Source: CAVPTL01 sp963708725
GTDB taxonomy: Bacteria; Actinomycetota; Thermoleophilia; Gaiellales; JAICJC01
Assembly (NCBI GenBank): GCA_963708725.1
Contig: CAVPTL010000008.1
Location: forward strand, 124,001 to 188,000
Length of the DNA stretch: 64,000 nucleotides
Direction of reading: 5' to 3'
Part shown: positions 48,841 to 58,129 of the stretch, one piece after another
Position numbering within the stretch: the first letter of the stretch is position 1
Layout of the letters: each line of letters starts with the position of its first letter
The notes under the pieces: generated by a model
Told to the model about the DNA's origin: nothing
The model's input: only the letters and a program-made list of their open reading frames with translations
The model's database searches: none
Made by a program: the position numbers and the translations under genes

Positions 48841-49946
48841 GCCAGTTGGAGTACTGCGCGGATCGCTTGGCCCGAGCGAACCAGGGCCACGGCGGCGTCC
48901 GCCTGTTCGAGCGGGAGGCGATGCGAGATCAGCTTGTCGAGCGGGAGCTGACCGCCGCGAAACGCCTCGAGCATCATCGGGATGTCGCGATCCGGACGCG
49001 ACGAGCCGTAGATCGACCCCAGGATGCGCCGCTCCATCCTCGGGATCGACAGCGCCGGCAACACCAGCTCGGCGTCTGCGCGCGGGATCCCCAGCAGCAC
49101 CGTGGCACCACGTGGCCGCGTCGACAGAAATGACGCTCTGATGGCCGCCGACCGGGCGGTCGTCTCGAACGCGTAGTCGACCCCGCCACCGCTCACCCGC
49201 ACCAACTCGGCAGCCGTCGCATCGGGGTCATCACCCAGCAGCACCGCCGCCGTCGCGCCGAGCTCGAGCGCGCGTTCCAGCCGATGTTCACGAGTGTCCA
49301 CGGCGATCACCTGCCCCGCGCCGACGGCGACCGCGCCCATCACCGCCGCCAGGCCGGTGCCGCCCAGCCCCACCACCGCGACCCGGTCGCCGGGCCGCAC
49401 CGAGGCGGTGTGCCACACAGCACCGACACCGCTGGTTACCGCGCAACCGAGCAACGCGCCGACCTCGAACGGGACATCGTCGGGAATCCGGATGCACGAC
49501 CGTTCAGGCACCACGGCGCTCTCGGCGAACGCCGAGAGGAAGCAGTAGTGATGCACAACCGCCCCGCCGAACCGAAGCCGCGTGGTGCCGTCGAGGAGAC
49601 CACCGGTGAGCATCTTGGGCCAGGCCGTCGAGCACAGGTGGGGAAGGTCGCGCAGGCACTCCTGACAGTGGCCGCAATACGGCGCCCACGAAAGCGCCAC
49701 ATGGTCGCCAACCGCGAGACCGGCAACCCCGGCACCCAACTCCTCCACGATTCCGGCGCCCTCGTGCCCCGGGACCACGGGGCACGGTACCTCCACTGTG
49801 CCATCGAGCACGTTGAGGTCGTCGGAGCACACGCCCGCGGCGTGCAGCCGCACCCGCACCTCGCCCGGACCGGGCCCGTCGAGCTCGAGATCCACCACCC
49901 TCAGGGCGGTGCCGGCGGCCGGCAGCAGTGCGGCGCGAATGCTCAC
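48837..49946 (-). CDS. Zinc-dependent alcohol dehydrogenase (MDR family)
   Basis: The 369-residue product has the catalytic-zinc region AGVCSDDLNVLDG and PGHEGAGIVEELG, four structural-zinc cysteines in CGHCQECLRDLPHLC, and the NAD motif GLGGTGLAAVMGAVAVGA. The pattern resembles class III/mycothiol-linked alcohol dehydrogenases. At the end of an operon with dimethylglycine dehydrogenase, oxidation of formaldehyde adducts is one attractive role (inference). The start overlaps the upstream stop (ATGA), and the stop codon lies in palindrome copy 2. Confidence 0.85.
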   Translation of the reverse strand: MSIRAALLPAAGTALRVVDLELDGPGPGEVRVRLHAAGVCSDDLNVLDGTVEVPCPVVPGHEGAGIVEELGAGVAGLAVGDHVALSWAPYCGHCQECLRDLPHLCSTAWPKMLTGGLLDGTTRLRFGGAVVHHYCFLSAFAESAVVPERSCIRIPDDVPFEVGALLGCAVTSGVGAVWHTASVRPGDRVAVVGLGGTGLAAVMGAVAVGAGQVIAVDTREHRLERALELGATAAVLLGDDPDATAAELVRVSGGGVDYAFETTARSAAIRASFLSTRPRGATVLLGIPRADAELVLPALSIPRMERRILGSIYGSSRPDRDIPMMLEAFRGGQLPLDKLISHRLPLEQADAAVALVRSGQAIRAVLQLA

Positions 49947-52390
49947 ACCCGCAGCCGTTCTCCGCGGGGATCGAATAACGGCTCCTCCGACACGGTCGCA
50001 CCGATTCGCTGGTCAAAGATCTGCACCTCGACGCGCGAGCCTGGGTCGGCGATCCCCACCGGCAGGTAGCCGTAGGCGATGCTCTGGCCGATCGAATAGC
50101 CGAAGTCGGCACTGGTGACGTACCCGACCGCGTCCTCGCCCGCGAGCAATGGCTCGTAGCCGAGCGGCGCAGCGTTGGGGTCGTCCAGCACCAGGCAGCA
50201 CAGCCTTCGCGACGGCCCCGCTTCGCGCTCGCGCAGCGCCGCCTCGCGGCCGATGAACGAGCTCTTCGACAGGTTGACCGTGAAGCCGAGACCGGCCTCC
50301 ACCGGCGAGTACTCCGTATGCATGTCGACGCCCGCGAAGCGATAGCCCTTCTCGACCCGAAGCGAGTTGAACGCCGCCGTGCCAACCGGCACCACGCCGT
50401 CCTGCTCGCCCGCCGCGAACAGCGAGTCCCAGAGCCACCGGCCGTGTTCGGTGGAGACGTACAGCTCATACCCCAGCTCACCGACGTACGAGATCCGAAG
50501 CGCCAGCGCCGGCACCGGCCCGACTTCGATCGAGCGCGCCGCCATATACCCAAAGGCCTCGGTGGAGAGGTCGCTGTCGGTAAGTCGTGCCAGCACGTCT
50601 CGAGCGCGCGGCCCCCACAGGCCCACCACAGCCAGCGACGAGGTCACGTCGCGCATCCGCACGCCTCCGCCCTCTGGCAGTTGGTAGCGGAGCCAGGCCA
50701 CGTCTCGGGGCCCCGAACCGCCGCCGGTCACAACCAGGAAGCGGTCATCGCCGAGGCGGGTCACCGTCAGGTCGCAGACCGTGCCCCCAGCATGGTCGAG
50801 CACCGTCGTGTAGATGATCCGACCCACCGGCCGATCGATCTCCGAAGCACACACACGGTTCAGCCAGTCGGCTGCTCCCGGCCCCTCGACCTCGACCTTT
50901 GTGAACGGCGTCAGGTCAAACACGCCGACCCCGGCGCGAGTCGCCCCGTGCTCGCGGCCCACCGTCGGCGACCAGTGCCGCGCCGCCCAGGACGAACGCG
51001 TCTGGGTGAACTCGGGAGCCGGCAACGCAGCGTTCGACTCAAACCACTGCGCCCGCTCCCACCCGGCACTTTCGATCAGCTCGGCTCCGGCCTCCTCGAA
51101 ACGCTGGTGGTAGGGCGTGGTGCGAAGCCCTCGCGGATGCAACATCTGCTGCAGCGGGTGGATGATGTCGTAGACCTCGCGGTACTGCTGGGCTCCGCGG
51201 GCGTTGACATAGGCGTCGGTGGTTGCGAACCGGTGGAAGCGGTCGGGATGTGCAAGGCGCAGATCGATGTCACTACGGCCGGTGGTGAGCAGGTCGACGA
51301 CCGCCTTGGCAGAACCCCCGGCGTGCGTCACCCAGATTCCCTCCGCCAGCCACAGCCCCCGCACTCGGGAGGATTCACCGAGCATCGGGTAGCCGTCGGG
51401 CGTGAACGAGAAGTGGCCGTTGAAGCAGTCGGCCAACTCGATGTCCCGCAGGGCCGGGATCATCGCATTGGTCGCGTCGCGGGCGTCGGCGAAGTGCTCC
51501 TCGGTGAATTCGAGCTGGGCAGTGGTATGACCATCCGGCTCGCGGGCGAAGTCTCGCGGCTCGATTGTCAGCGGCTCGTGCCGGTAGGCCCCGATCCCAT
51601 ACGCCTCGCCGCGCTGCTTGAAATACATCGAGCGATCCTGGTGACGGAGAATCGGATGCTCGACCTCGGCGGTCGTGCCCGCGAGCTCGGGCACGGGGAC
51701 GGTGTAGGCCATCAGGTGTTGCATCGGCTGGAGTGGCATCGCCACACCGGTCAGCGCCTGCAGATTCTTGCTCCAGATCCCGGCGCAGGCGATCACGGTC
51801 GAGGCCGCGATCGACCCCTTGGTGGTTTCGACCCCACGGATCCGGCCGTCGCGAATGTCGAACCCGACCACCTCGGTCAGATCGTTGATCTCGGCGCCCC
51901 GGGACTCGGCGTCGCGAAGCAGGCGATGACACACGTTGGCACCCTTGCACAGACCGTCACGGGCGACGTGCAGGCCGCCGAGGATCACCCCCGGATCGAC
52001 CAGCGGGGCGAGCTCGACCACCTCGGCCGGCGACAGCACCCTGGCCTCGATCCCGATCGCGGCCAGAGAGGCCTGTCGGCGATGGCATTCGGCAAGCCGC
52101 TCAGGCGTGGTCGCCAGCTCGATTCCGCCCACCTCGAGCCACATCGGCTGTTCGGGGGAGTGAAGCTCGCGGTAGAGATCGGTCGAGCCCTTGGCCAGCT
52201 GCCCCAGGGTGCGGCTGGCGTTGGCGTGAAACACCAGCCCGGGCGCGTGGTAGCTCGAGCCGCCGGTGTGCTCGAGCGGGCCCTGATCCACGACCACGAC
52301 GTTTCGGATACCGGTCTTGGTGAGGTGGTAGGCGACGCCTGCGCCCACAATTCCAGCACCGACGACCACGACTTCAGCCCGTTTTCGCAT
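49943..52390 (-). CDS. Dimethylglycine/sarcosine dehydrogenase-like flavoprotein
   Basis: The 815-residue protein has an N-terminal DAO-type FAD domain (VVVGAGIVGAGVAYHL) with a probable covalent-FAD histidine in GGSSYHAPGL (His48), a linker domain, and C-terminal GcvT-like folate-binding domains (GVFDLTPFTKVEVEGPGAADWLNRV, SYVGELGYELYVSTEHG). This architecture matches DMGDH and SARDH, which oxidise N-methyl groups and pass the one-carbon unit to tetrahydrofolate or release formaldehyde. It overlaps DUF1638 by 17 bp. It fits removal of the second and third methyls after the corrinoid step. Confidence 0.9.
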   Translation of the reverse strand: MRKRAEVVVVGAGIVGAGVAYHLTKTGIRNVVVVDQGPLEHTGGSSYHAPGLVFHANASRTLGQLAKGSTDLYRELHSPEQPMWLEVGGIELATTPERLAECHRRQASLAAIGIEARVLSPAEVVELAPLVDPGVILGGLHVARDGLCKGANVCHRLLRDAESRGAEINDLTEVVGFDIRDGRIRGVETTKGSIAASTVIACAGIWSKNLQALTGVAMPLQPMQHLMAYTVPVPELAGTTAEVEHPILRHQDRSMYFKQRGEAYGIGAYRHEPLTIEPRDFAREPDGHTTAQLEFTEEHFADARDATNAMIPALRDIELADCFNGHFSFTPDGYPMLGESSRVRGLWLAEGIWVTHAGGSAKAVVDLLTTGRSDIDLRLAHPDRFHRFATTDAYVNARGAQQYREVYDIIHPLQQMLHPRGLRTTPYHQRFEEAGAELIESAGWERAQWFESNAALPAPEFTQTRSSWAARHWSPTVGREHGATRAGVGVFDLTPFTKVEVEGPGAADWLNRVCASEIDRPVGRIIYTTVLDHAGGTVCDLTVTRLGDDRFLVVTGGGSGPRDVAWLRYQLPEGGGVRMRDVTSSLAVVGLWGPRARDVLARLTDSDLSTEAFGYMAARSIEVGPVPALALRISYVGELGYELYVSTEHGRWLWDSLFAAGEQDGVVPVGTAAFNSLRVEKGYRFAGVDMHTEYSPVEAGLGFTVNLSKSSFIGREAALREREAGPSRRLCCLVLDDPNAAPLGYEPLLAGEDAVGYVTSADFGYSIGQSIAYGYLPVGIADPGSRVEVQIFDQRIGATVSEEPLFDPRGERLRV

Positions 52391-52976
52391 ACGCCCCTCC
52401 GATCATCTGCTCGAGCGCCAGTTCGAGTCCCGTCTCGCCCACGTCGCGAACCTCCAGCGGCAATCCCATGCGCGCGGCAGCGGCCTCGGCGGCGGCCTCC
52501 AGCTCGGGCGTACGCCGCTGGGCCAGCCACACCACCCGCGTGTAGTTTCGGAAGTACTCGTCCCGCAGCTCGGGATGGCGATCGATACCGAGCCCCGACC
52601 ACACCGTGCGATCAAAGCTCCTGGCCAGGAAGTCGGTGAGGAAATATGTGCCCGGCTCGGCCGCGGCGGCCTCGGCCACCTGACGGTGGCCGAACACGTC
52701 GTAGCAGTGATCGCCGGCCAGCCGGCGGATGCCACGCTCGGCCAGTACCCGATCGAGGGCGCCGTAGGTGCCGCAGTCGGCGTAGGCCACCGCGACCTGG
52801 CGATAGTCGGCGGCCAGCCTGTCGGCGAGATCGGCGACCGCCGGTGCGATCTTCTCGGGGCGGTTGTGCAGGGCTGGCGGGAGCGGGTGGACGTCAATCT
52901 GCCATCCGCGACGACGTGCGATCTGCTCGACATGGAGGCTCAACGCGCCACAGGCGATGACCGCCACGTCGCTCAT
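52374..52976 (-). CDS. DUF1638 protein
   Basis: The 200-residue product begins MSDVAVIACGALSLHVEQIARRRGW and continues through VAVAYADCGTYGALDRVLAERG, HCYDVFGHRQVAEAA, TYFLTDFLARSFDRTVW and YFRNYTRVVWLAQ, the conserved pattern of DUF1638 as I know it. Genes of this family repeatedly sit beside corrinoid methyltransferases, and conserved Cys and His residues (Cys9, Cys68, HCYD) suggest a metal or corrinoid role. It lies between the corrinoid activase and the dimethylglycine dehydrogenase. Function unknown. Confidence 0.75.
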   Translation of the reverse strand: MSDVAVIACGALSLHVEQIARRRGWQIDVHPLPPALHNRPEKIAPAVADLADRLAADYRQVAVAYADCGTYGALDRVLAERGIRRLAGDHCYDVFGHRQVAEAAAAEPGTYFLTDFLARSFDRTVWSGLGIDRHPELRDEYFRNYTRVVWLAQRRTPELEAAAEAAAARMGLPLEVRDVGETGLELALEQMIGGAYAKTG

Positions 52977-54832
52977 CCCGGAAACGCCAACTGGTCGATG
53001 AACAGATCGTTGAAGTCGGCCCGGCCGCTCAGCTCGACGTAGGTGACTTCGTCGGGGATCGCGCGTGCCGCCGCCCGCTCGTTGATCGAGAGCGCGGCCA
53101 TCTTCGCTCCCTCACCCGCGACGTTTCCGGCGCTGATGATCCGGGGCAGCGCCATCTTGGGCACAAGGCCGATCCGGATGGCACTGGACGGCGAGAGGTA
53201 GGAGCCAAAGCTCCCGGCCAGCAGCACCTGGCTGATGTCTTCGACCTTGACCCCGAGATCTCGCACCAGGATGTTCCAGCCGGTCGCGATCGACGCCTTG
53301 GCAAACTGCAGTTCGCGCACGTCGCGCTGTGACAGATACACGCTGTTGGCCGGGTCATCACCCCTCCACGCCAGCACGAACACCCGCTCCTCTCCAACCT
53401 TGACGAGCCGTTTCGAGAGGCCGGGCCACAGCTCCGCAGCGGCCTCGTCGGCGACGAACTTGCCCGAGTGGTCGATCAACCCGGCGGTGACCAGCTGGGC
53501 GACCGCATCGACCAACCCTGAGCCACACATCCCGATCGGGTCGGTATCACCGATCACCTCGAGCGACATCTCGTCATCGGCCACCTTGACGCCTTCGATC
53601 GCGCCCTCGGCGGCGCGCATCCCGCACCGGATCGAGGCGGCCTCGAACGCGGGGCCGGCCGGCGCGGCGGTCGTGAGCACCAACTCACTCGACCCCAGGG
53701 CGATCTCGGAGTTGGTGCCGACATCGATGAACAGCCGCAAACGCTTGTCCCGAGTCAGACCGGTCGCGAGCATGCCGGCGACGATGTCACCGCCCACGTA
53801 CGCTCCGAGCGCCGGGAACGCCATCGCCGGGGCGCGCGGGTGGATCTTGATGCCAAAGTCGGCGGCCGACGCCGGCGGCAGGTCGCGCGCGACCACGATG
53901 AAGGGCGCGACCGCGAGCGGCTCGGGATCGATGCCGAGTATCAGCTGGGTCATCGTCTGGTTGCCGCACAGGACAGCCTCGTACACCTCGGTGGGATCCA
54001 CACCCGCCTCCTCGCACACCTCGGTGGTGAGCAGGCTGACGGTCTCCTGGGCACGGGCCTGGAGGGCATCCAGCGCGTCGGCATCCATCATGGTGGCCGA
54101 GACCCGCGAGATCACGTCGGCGCCATACGGCTGTTGACGGTTGAGCACCGACTTCACGGCCAGTGGCTGGCCGGTACTGAGGTCAAGCAGCGTCGCGACC
54201 ACCGTGGTGGTACCGAGGTCGTAGGCGATCGCATAGCGGCGCTCGGTGGTATCGCCGGGCTCGACGTCGATCAGGGTATCGTCGACCACCACCGCGGTCA
54301 CCTTGAAGTCCGAGCTGCGAAGCGTCTTGGGGAGCTTGGTGATCGCGCCCAGCATCACCTTCAGCTCGAGGTCGGACACCGCCGCGAGCAGCCGCTCGAG
54401 GTCAGACACCTGATCTTCGAGGGTTGGCTCGTCGAGCTCGACGTAGCGCTTCTGCACCGCCGGGCGCAGGATGACGTGGCGACCGACGCCGACCAGCGCC
54501 GCTTTTGGCCGCGTCTGAAGCGGCGGTACCTCGGCCTCGATATCGACGACCGCGGCCGCCCGGCAGGCGAGCCTCCAGCCGCCCCGCATCTCGTCGGGCG
54601 AAAACGCCCGCGGATCAACGTTCGAGATCGGCACGTTGCCCGAAAGGATCTTGATCTTGCACTTCTTACACGTCCCGTGGCCCCCGCAGGTGGAGTCGAT
54701 GGCAACCCCGTTCCACGAGGCGGCATCGAAGATGGTCGTACCCGCGGGCACTCGCGTCTCGGTGCCGTCCGGCAGGAACTTGATCCGAACGCGCCCGGTA
54801 CCTTCGACCACGACCTCTTCGGCAGCGCTCAC
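52973..54832 (-). CDS. Corrinoid reductive activase (Fe-S + ASKHA, RACo/RamA-like)
   Basis: The 619-residue protein has an N-terminal plant-type [2Fe-2S] ferredoxin domain (Cys49, 54, 57, 90) and an ASKHA ATPase domain (AYDLGTTTVVATLLDLSTG, LFIDVGTNSEIALG, MCGSGLVDAVAQLV, LLAGSFGSYLSPSSAIRIGLVP). This is the DUF4445/RACo arrangement, which reduces inactive cob(II)alamin proteins with ATP. RamA proteins of methanogens have extra [4Fe-4S] motifs, which I do not see. GTG at 54832 overlaps the upstream stop (GTGA); the longer frame extends into that gene. It presumably re-activates the corrinoid protein encoded 1.8 kb upstream. Confidence 0.88.
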   Translation of the reverse strand: MSAAEEVVVEGTGRVRIKFLPDGTETRVPAGTTIFDAASWNGVAIDSTCGGHGTCKKCKIKILSGNVPISNVDPRAFSPDEMRGGWRLACRAAAVVDIEAEVPPLQTRPKAALVGVGRHVILRPAVQKRYVELDEPTLEDQVSDLERLLAAVSDLELKVMLGAITKLPKTLRSSDFKVTAVVVDDTLIDVEPGDTTERRYAIAYDLGTTTVVATLLDLSTGQPLAVKSVLNRQQPYGADVISRVSATMMDADALDALQARAQETVSLLTTEVCEEAGVDPTEVYEAVLCGNQTMTQLILGIDPEPLAVAPFIVVARDLPPASAADFGIKIHPRAPAMAFPALGAYVGGDIVAGMLATGLTRDKRLRLFIDVGTNSEIALGSSELVLTTAAPAGPAFEAASIRCGMRAAEGAIEGVKVADDEMSLEVIGDTDPIGMCGSGLVDAVAQLVTAGLIDHSGKFVADEAAAELWPGLSKRLVKVGEERVFVLAWRGDDPANSVYLSQRDVRELQFAKASIATGWNILVRDLGVKVEDISQVLLAGSFGSYLSPSSAIRIGLVPKMALPRIISAGNVAGEGAKMAALSINERAAARAIPDEVTYVELSGRADFNDLFIDQLAFPG

Positions 54833-55686
54833 GCTGATGCAGCCGCCTTTCTGGCGCGGTGCACGGCGATCCAGTTGGATCCCCATTCGTCGTGGCCCAA
54901 CAGGAAGTCAGCCGCGCGCACGCCGTCCACACACTGCCGCGAGCGAGCATCCATGATCGCCGAGGTCAGCCCGTGTGATTCGGCGATGGCCAGGAAGGTC
55001 GCACCCAGCGTGGGCCGGTCGGGCAGTCCGAATGCCGTATTCGAGGCGCCGCAGGTCATGTTCACGCCAAGATCGTCGCGAATCAGGCGAACGGTCTCGT
55101 TGAAGAGGTTGACCGCGCGCGGCTCGGCACCCACTGGCATTGCCAGCGGATCGATCACCACGTCCTCGGGCTTGATGCCATAGTCGCCGGCGCGCGACAC
55201 GATCTTGCGGGCAATCTCGAGCCGCCGCTGCGGCTCCATCGGAATCTCGTCATCATTGGCCAGACCAATAACCGCGGCTCCGTGCTTGGCCACCAGCGGC
55301 AGGATCGCGTCCATCCGCTCGTCCTCTCCTGTGACCGAGTTCACGAGCGCCTTGCCCTGATATGCCGCCAGCCCCGCCTCCAGCGCCTCGATGATCGACG
55401 AGTCGATGCACAGCGGAATGTCGGTCATCCCCTGGATCATGCGGATCGCCTGGTCCATCAGCCCAACCTCGTCGGCCAACGGGTCGCCCACGTTGACATC
55501 GAGCATGTCCGCCCCGCCGGCGAGCTGCTCTTCGACGTCGATCTCGATCTGGCTCAGATCACCGGCCTGGAGTTGCGCCTGAAACGCCTTGCGACCGGTC
55601 GGGTTGATCCGCTCGCCGATCACGCAGAACGGGCGGCCCGCACCGATCACAACGGTCTTTGACTGCGACTCCAAAACGGTGTCCAT
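54829..55686 (-). CDS. Pterin-binding methyltransferase (MtgA/AcsE-like)
   Basis: The 285-residue protein is a DHPS-like TIM barrel: FCVIGERINPTGRKAFQ, LDVNVGDPLADE, LCIDSSIIEALEAG, LVNSVTGEDER, NMTCGASNTAFGLPDRP. These segments match methyltetrahydrofolate:corrinoid methyltransferases. It most likely moves the methyl from the corrinoid protein to tetrahydrofolate. ATG at 55686 is preceded by AAAGGAA. It overlaps the activase gene by 4 bp and is separated from the MetF-like gene by 33 bp. Confidence 0.88.
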   Translation of the reverse strand: MDTVLESQSKTVVIGAGRPFCVIGERINPTGRKAFQAQLQAGDLSQIEIDVEEQLAGGADMLDVNVGDPLADEVGLMDQAIRMIQGMTDIPLCIDSSIIEALEAGLAAYQGKALVNSVTGEDERMDAILPLVAKHGAAVIGLANDDEIPMEPQRRLEIARKIVSRAGDYGIKPEDVVIDPLAMPVGAEPRAVNLFNETVRLIRDDLGVNMTCGASNTAFGLPDRPTLGATFLAIAESHGLTSAIMDARSRQCVDGVRAADFLLGHDEWGSNWIAVHRARKAAASA

Positions 55687-55719
55687 ATGGTTCCTTTCGA
55701 CGCGCGAAGAGAGCGTGGG

Positions 55720-56597
55720 CTATCCAGATACTCCGGCCCGCGCGGCACGGCGCTCGGCGAGCCACTCCGCCGATGCATCGAGGCCGCCGAACGGAAATAC
55801 GTGCACGCCCCGGATCAGACTCTGGGGGTCGTCCTGCACCGACTGAGCGATGGTGGTGACAACCTCATCAGGCTTCCATGACCGGGTCGTCGCGAGCTTC
55901 AGCAGACCGCCAGATTGCTTTCGGAGCACCTCGATCGAGGGACCGATCCCGCATGCGAGTGCGAACTTGAGGAGCCGCGGGGGCGATGTCACTCCCGGGA
56001 TACCGGCGATCACCGGAAGTCGGTTGCCGGCAGCTCGGATGGCCCGCTCCCACTCGACGTAGGCCGCGCCGGCGAGCGCGAACTGGCTCACGATCCGAAA
56101 CTCGAGGGGGAGCGCTTCGGCAAGCTCGTTCTTACGTGCCAACGCCTCGGCCACCTGCTGATCGGTGATGTCCGGGCTGCCCTCGGGGTGACCGGCGAGC
56201 CCGACCCTGACGATCCCATGGGCCTCGAGCAACCCCGATTCGAGCACATCGAACGAGCTCTGCAAGGTGCCCACCGGCTGCTTGAGCCCGCCCGCAACCA
56301 CCAGTACGTCGTCGACCTGAGCATCGGTCACGAGCGAGCCGAGGACGCGATCGACGTGATCGAGGTCGGCATACCCGCGCACCGCGATATGCGGCACCGG
56401 GACGTGACCGGCGGCGCGCACGGCCATCGCCGCCGGGGCGATGTTGACGGGATCCGAGCCCGGTAGCGCCGTGATGTAGACCGCGGTTCCCGGCGGGAGC
56501 AGCTCGCCGAGCGCCGACAGACTGCCCGCGTCGCGGGGAGTGACCTCGATGCTCGCGGTGGCGGCCAGCGCCCCCACCCGCTCGGCCACGCCTGCGG

Positions 56598-56601
<4 letters not shown>
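55720..56601 (-). CDS. Methylenetetrahydrofolate reductase-like protein
   Basis: The 293-residue protein is a MetF-like TIM barrel: SIEVTPRDAGSLSALGELLPPGTAVYITALPG, HIAVRGYADLDHVDRVL, VLVVAGGL, and PVIAGIPGVTSPPRLLKFALACGIGPS. In this operon it probably oxidises methyl-tetrahydrofolate to the methylene form, the reverse of the usual biosynthetic direction (inference). Conserved folate-site residues cannot be confirmed by eye. It overlaps the corrinoid protein stop (ATGA). Confidence 0.78.
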
Positions 56602-57259
<658 letters not shown>

Positions 57260-57263
<4 letters not shown>

Positions 57264-58030
57264 GCAGCTCCTTGGGTCGTGCCTTCGTGACCAAGGCGGG
57301 TGGATAGCAAACCTGCCTCATGCACAATAATTCCCCCCAGCTCACGCAGTCGCGGCAGCGTGAGGCGATGATCGGGGCCCGAAATCGAGAGGGCGGCCAC
57401 CACAGTGCCGCCGGCGTCGCACACGGGCGCGGCAACCGCCGCGAGGTTGGGTTCTAGTTCGTCGACGACCACCGCAAACCCTTGTGCCCGAATCTGGGTC
57501 AACTGGCGCTCCAGCAGGGCGCGATCGGTGACGGTCGCGGGGGTCAGTCGCTCCAGCGGTCCCCGACCGAGCCGAGCAGCGCCGAACGCGAGAAAGACCT
57601 TGCCAAGGGCGTTGGTGTGGAGCGCCACCCGGCGGCCCAGCCAATTGGTGGCACCGATGAAGTGGGAGGAGTCGACCTGCGCCAGATGCTCGACGCCGAG
57701 CGAGGTCGGTACACCGAGATTCACAGTCTCGCCACTGACCTCGGCGAGGCGCTCGAGGGTCGGCTCGCACAGCTCGACCAGGTCACGGTCAGAGACTCCG
57801 CGATGGGCGAGCCTCATCAATACCGGCCCGGCCCTGAGCGGGCCGCGTGAGCTGGCGCGCTGCACCAGCGCCTGTCGCTCGAGGGCTGACACCAACCGCG
57901 ACACCGTGCTCTTGGGCAACTCGGTACGCTCTGCAAGCTCGCCAATCGACACCGGATCGTCGCTTTCGACCACCATCACCAGCAGCTGAGCGGCCCGATC
58001 GATCGATTGTGTGCCTGTGGGTACCGACAT
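57260..58030 (-). CDS. IclR-family transcriptional regulator
   Basis: The 256-residue protein has an N-terminal winged helix (QSIDRAAQLLVMVVESDDPVSIGELAERTELPKSTVSRLVSALERQALVQR) and a C-terminal effector domain (VNLGVPTSLGVEHLAQVDSSHFIG, LHTNALGKVFLAF, AAPVCDAGGTVVAALSISG). It is the first gene of the corrinoid operon, facing the MttB-family gene across 99 bp. An 18-bp palindrome in that gap is a likely operator. ATG at 58030 gives the usual short N terminus; upstream in-frame codons would enter the palindrome region. It may respond to the quaternary amine substrate. Confidence 0.87.
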
Positions 58031-58048
58031 TGAAATAGTCACCATGAT

Positions 58049-58066
58049 GTGGAACACTAGTTCCAC
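58049..58066. promoter_or_regulatory. Candidate IclR operator palindrome
   Basis: GTGGAAC and GTTCCAC arms flank ACTA: a perfect 7-bp inverted repeat with 4-bp centre, 19 bp from the iclR start and 64 bp from the MttB-family start. IclR proteins bind such palindromes. No other copy was noticed in the window. Confidence 0.6.
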
Positions 58067-58129
58067 CATACGGATCATAATGGCGCCGCGGGAGGTCCGT
58101 CAAGCGGCCCACATACCGCCGGAGGGAGC

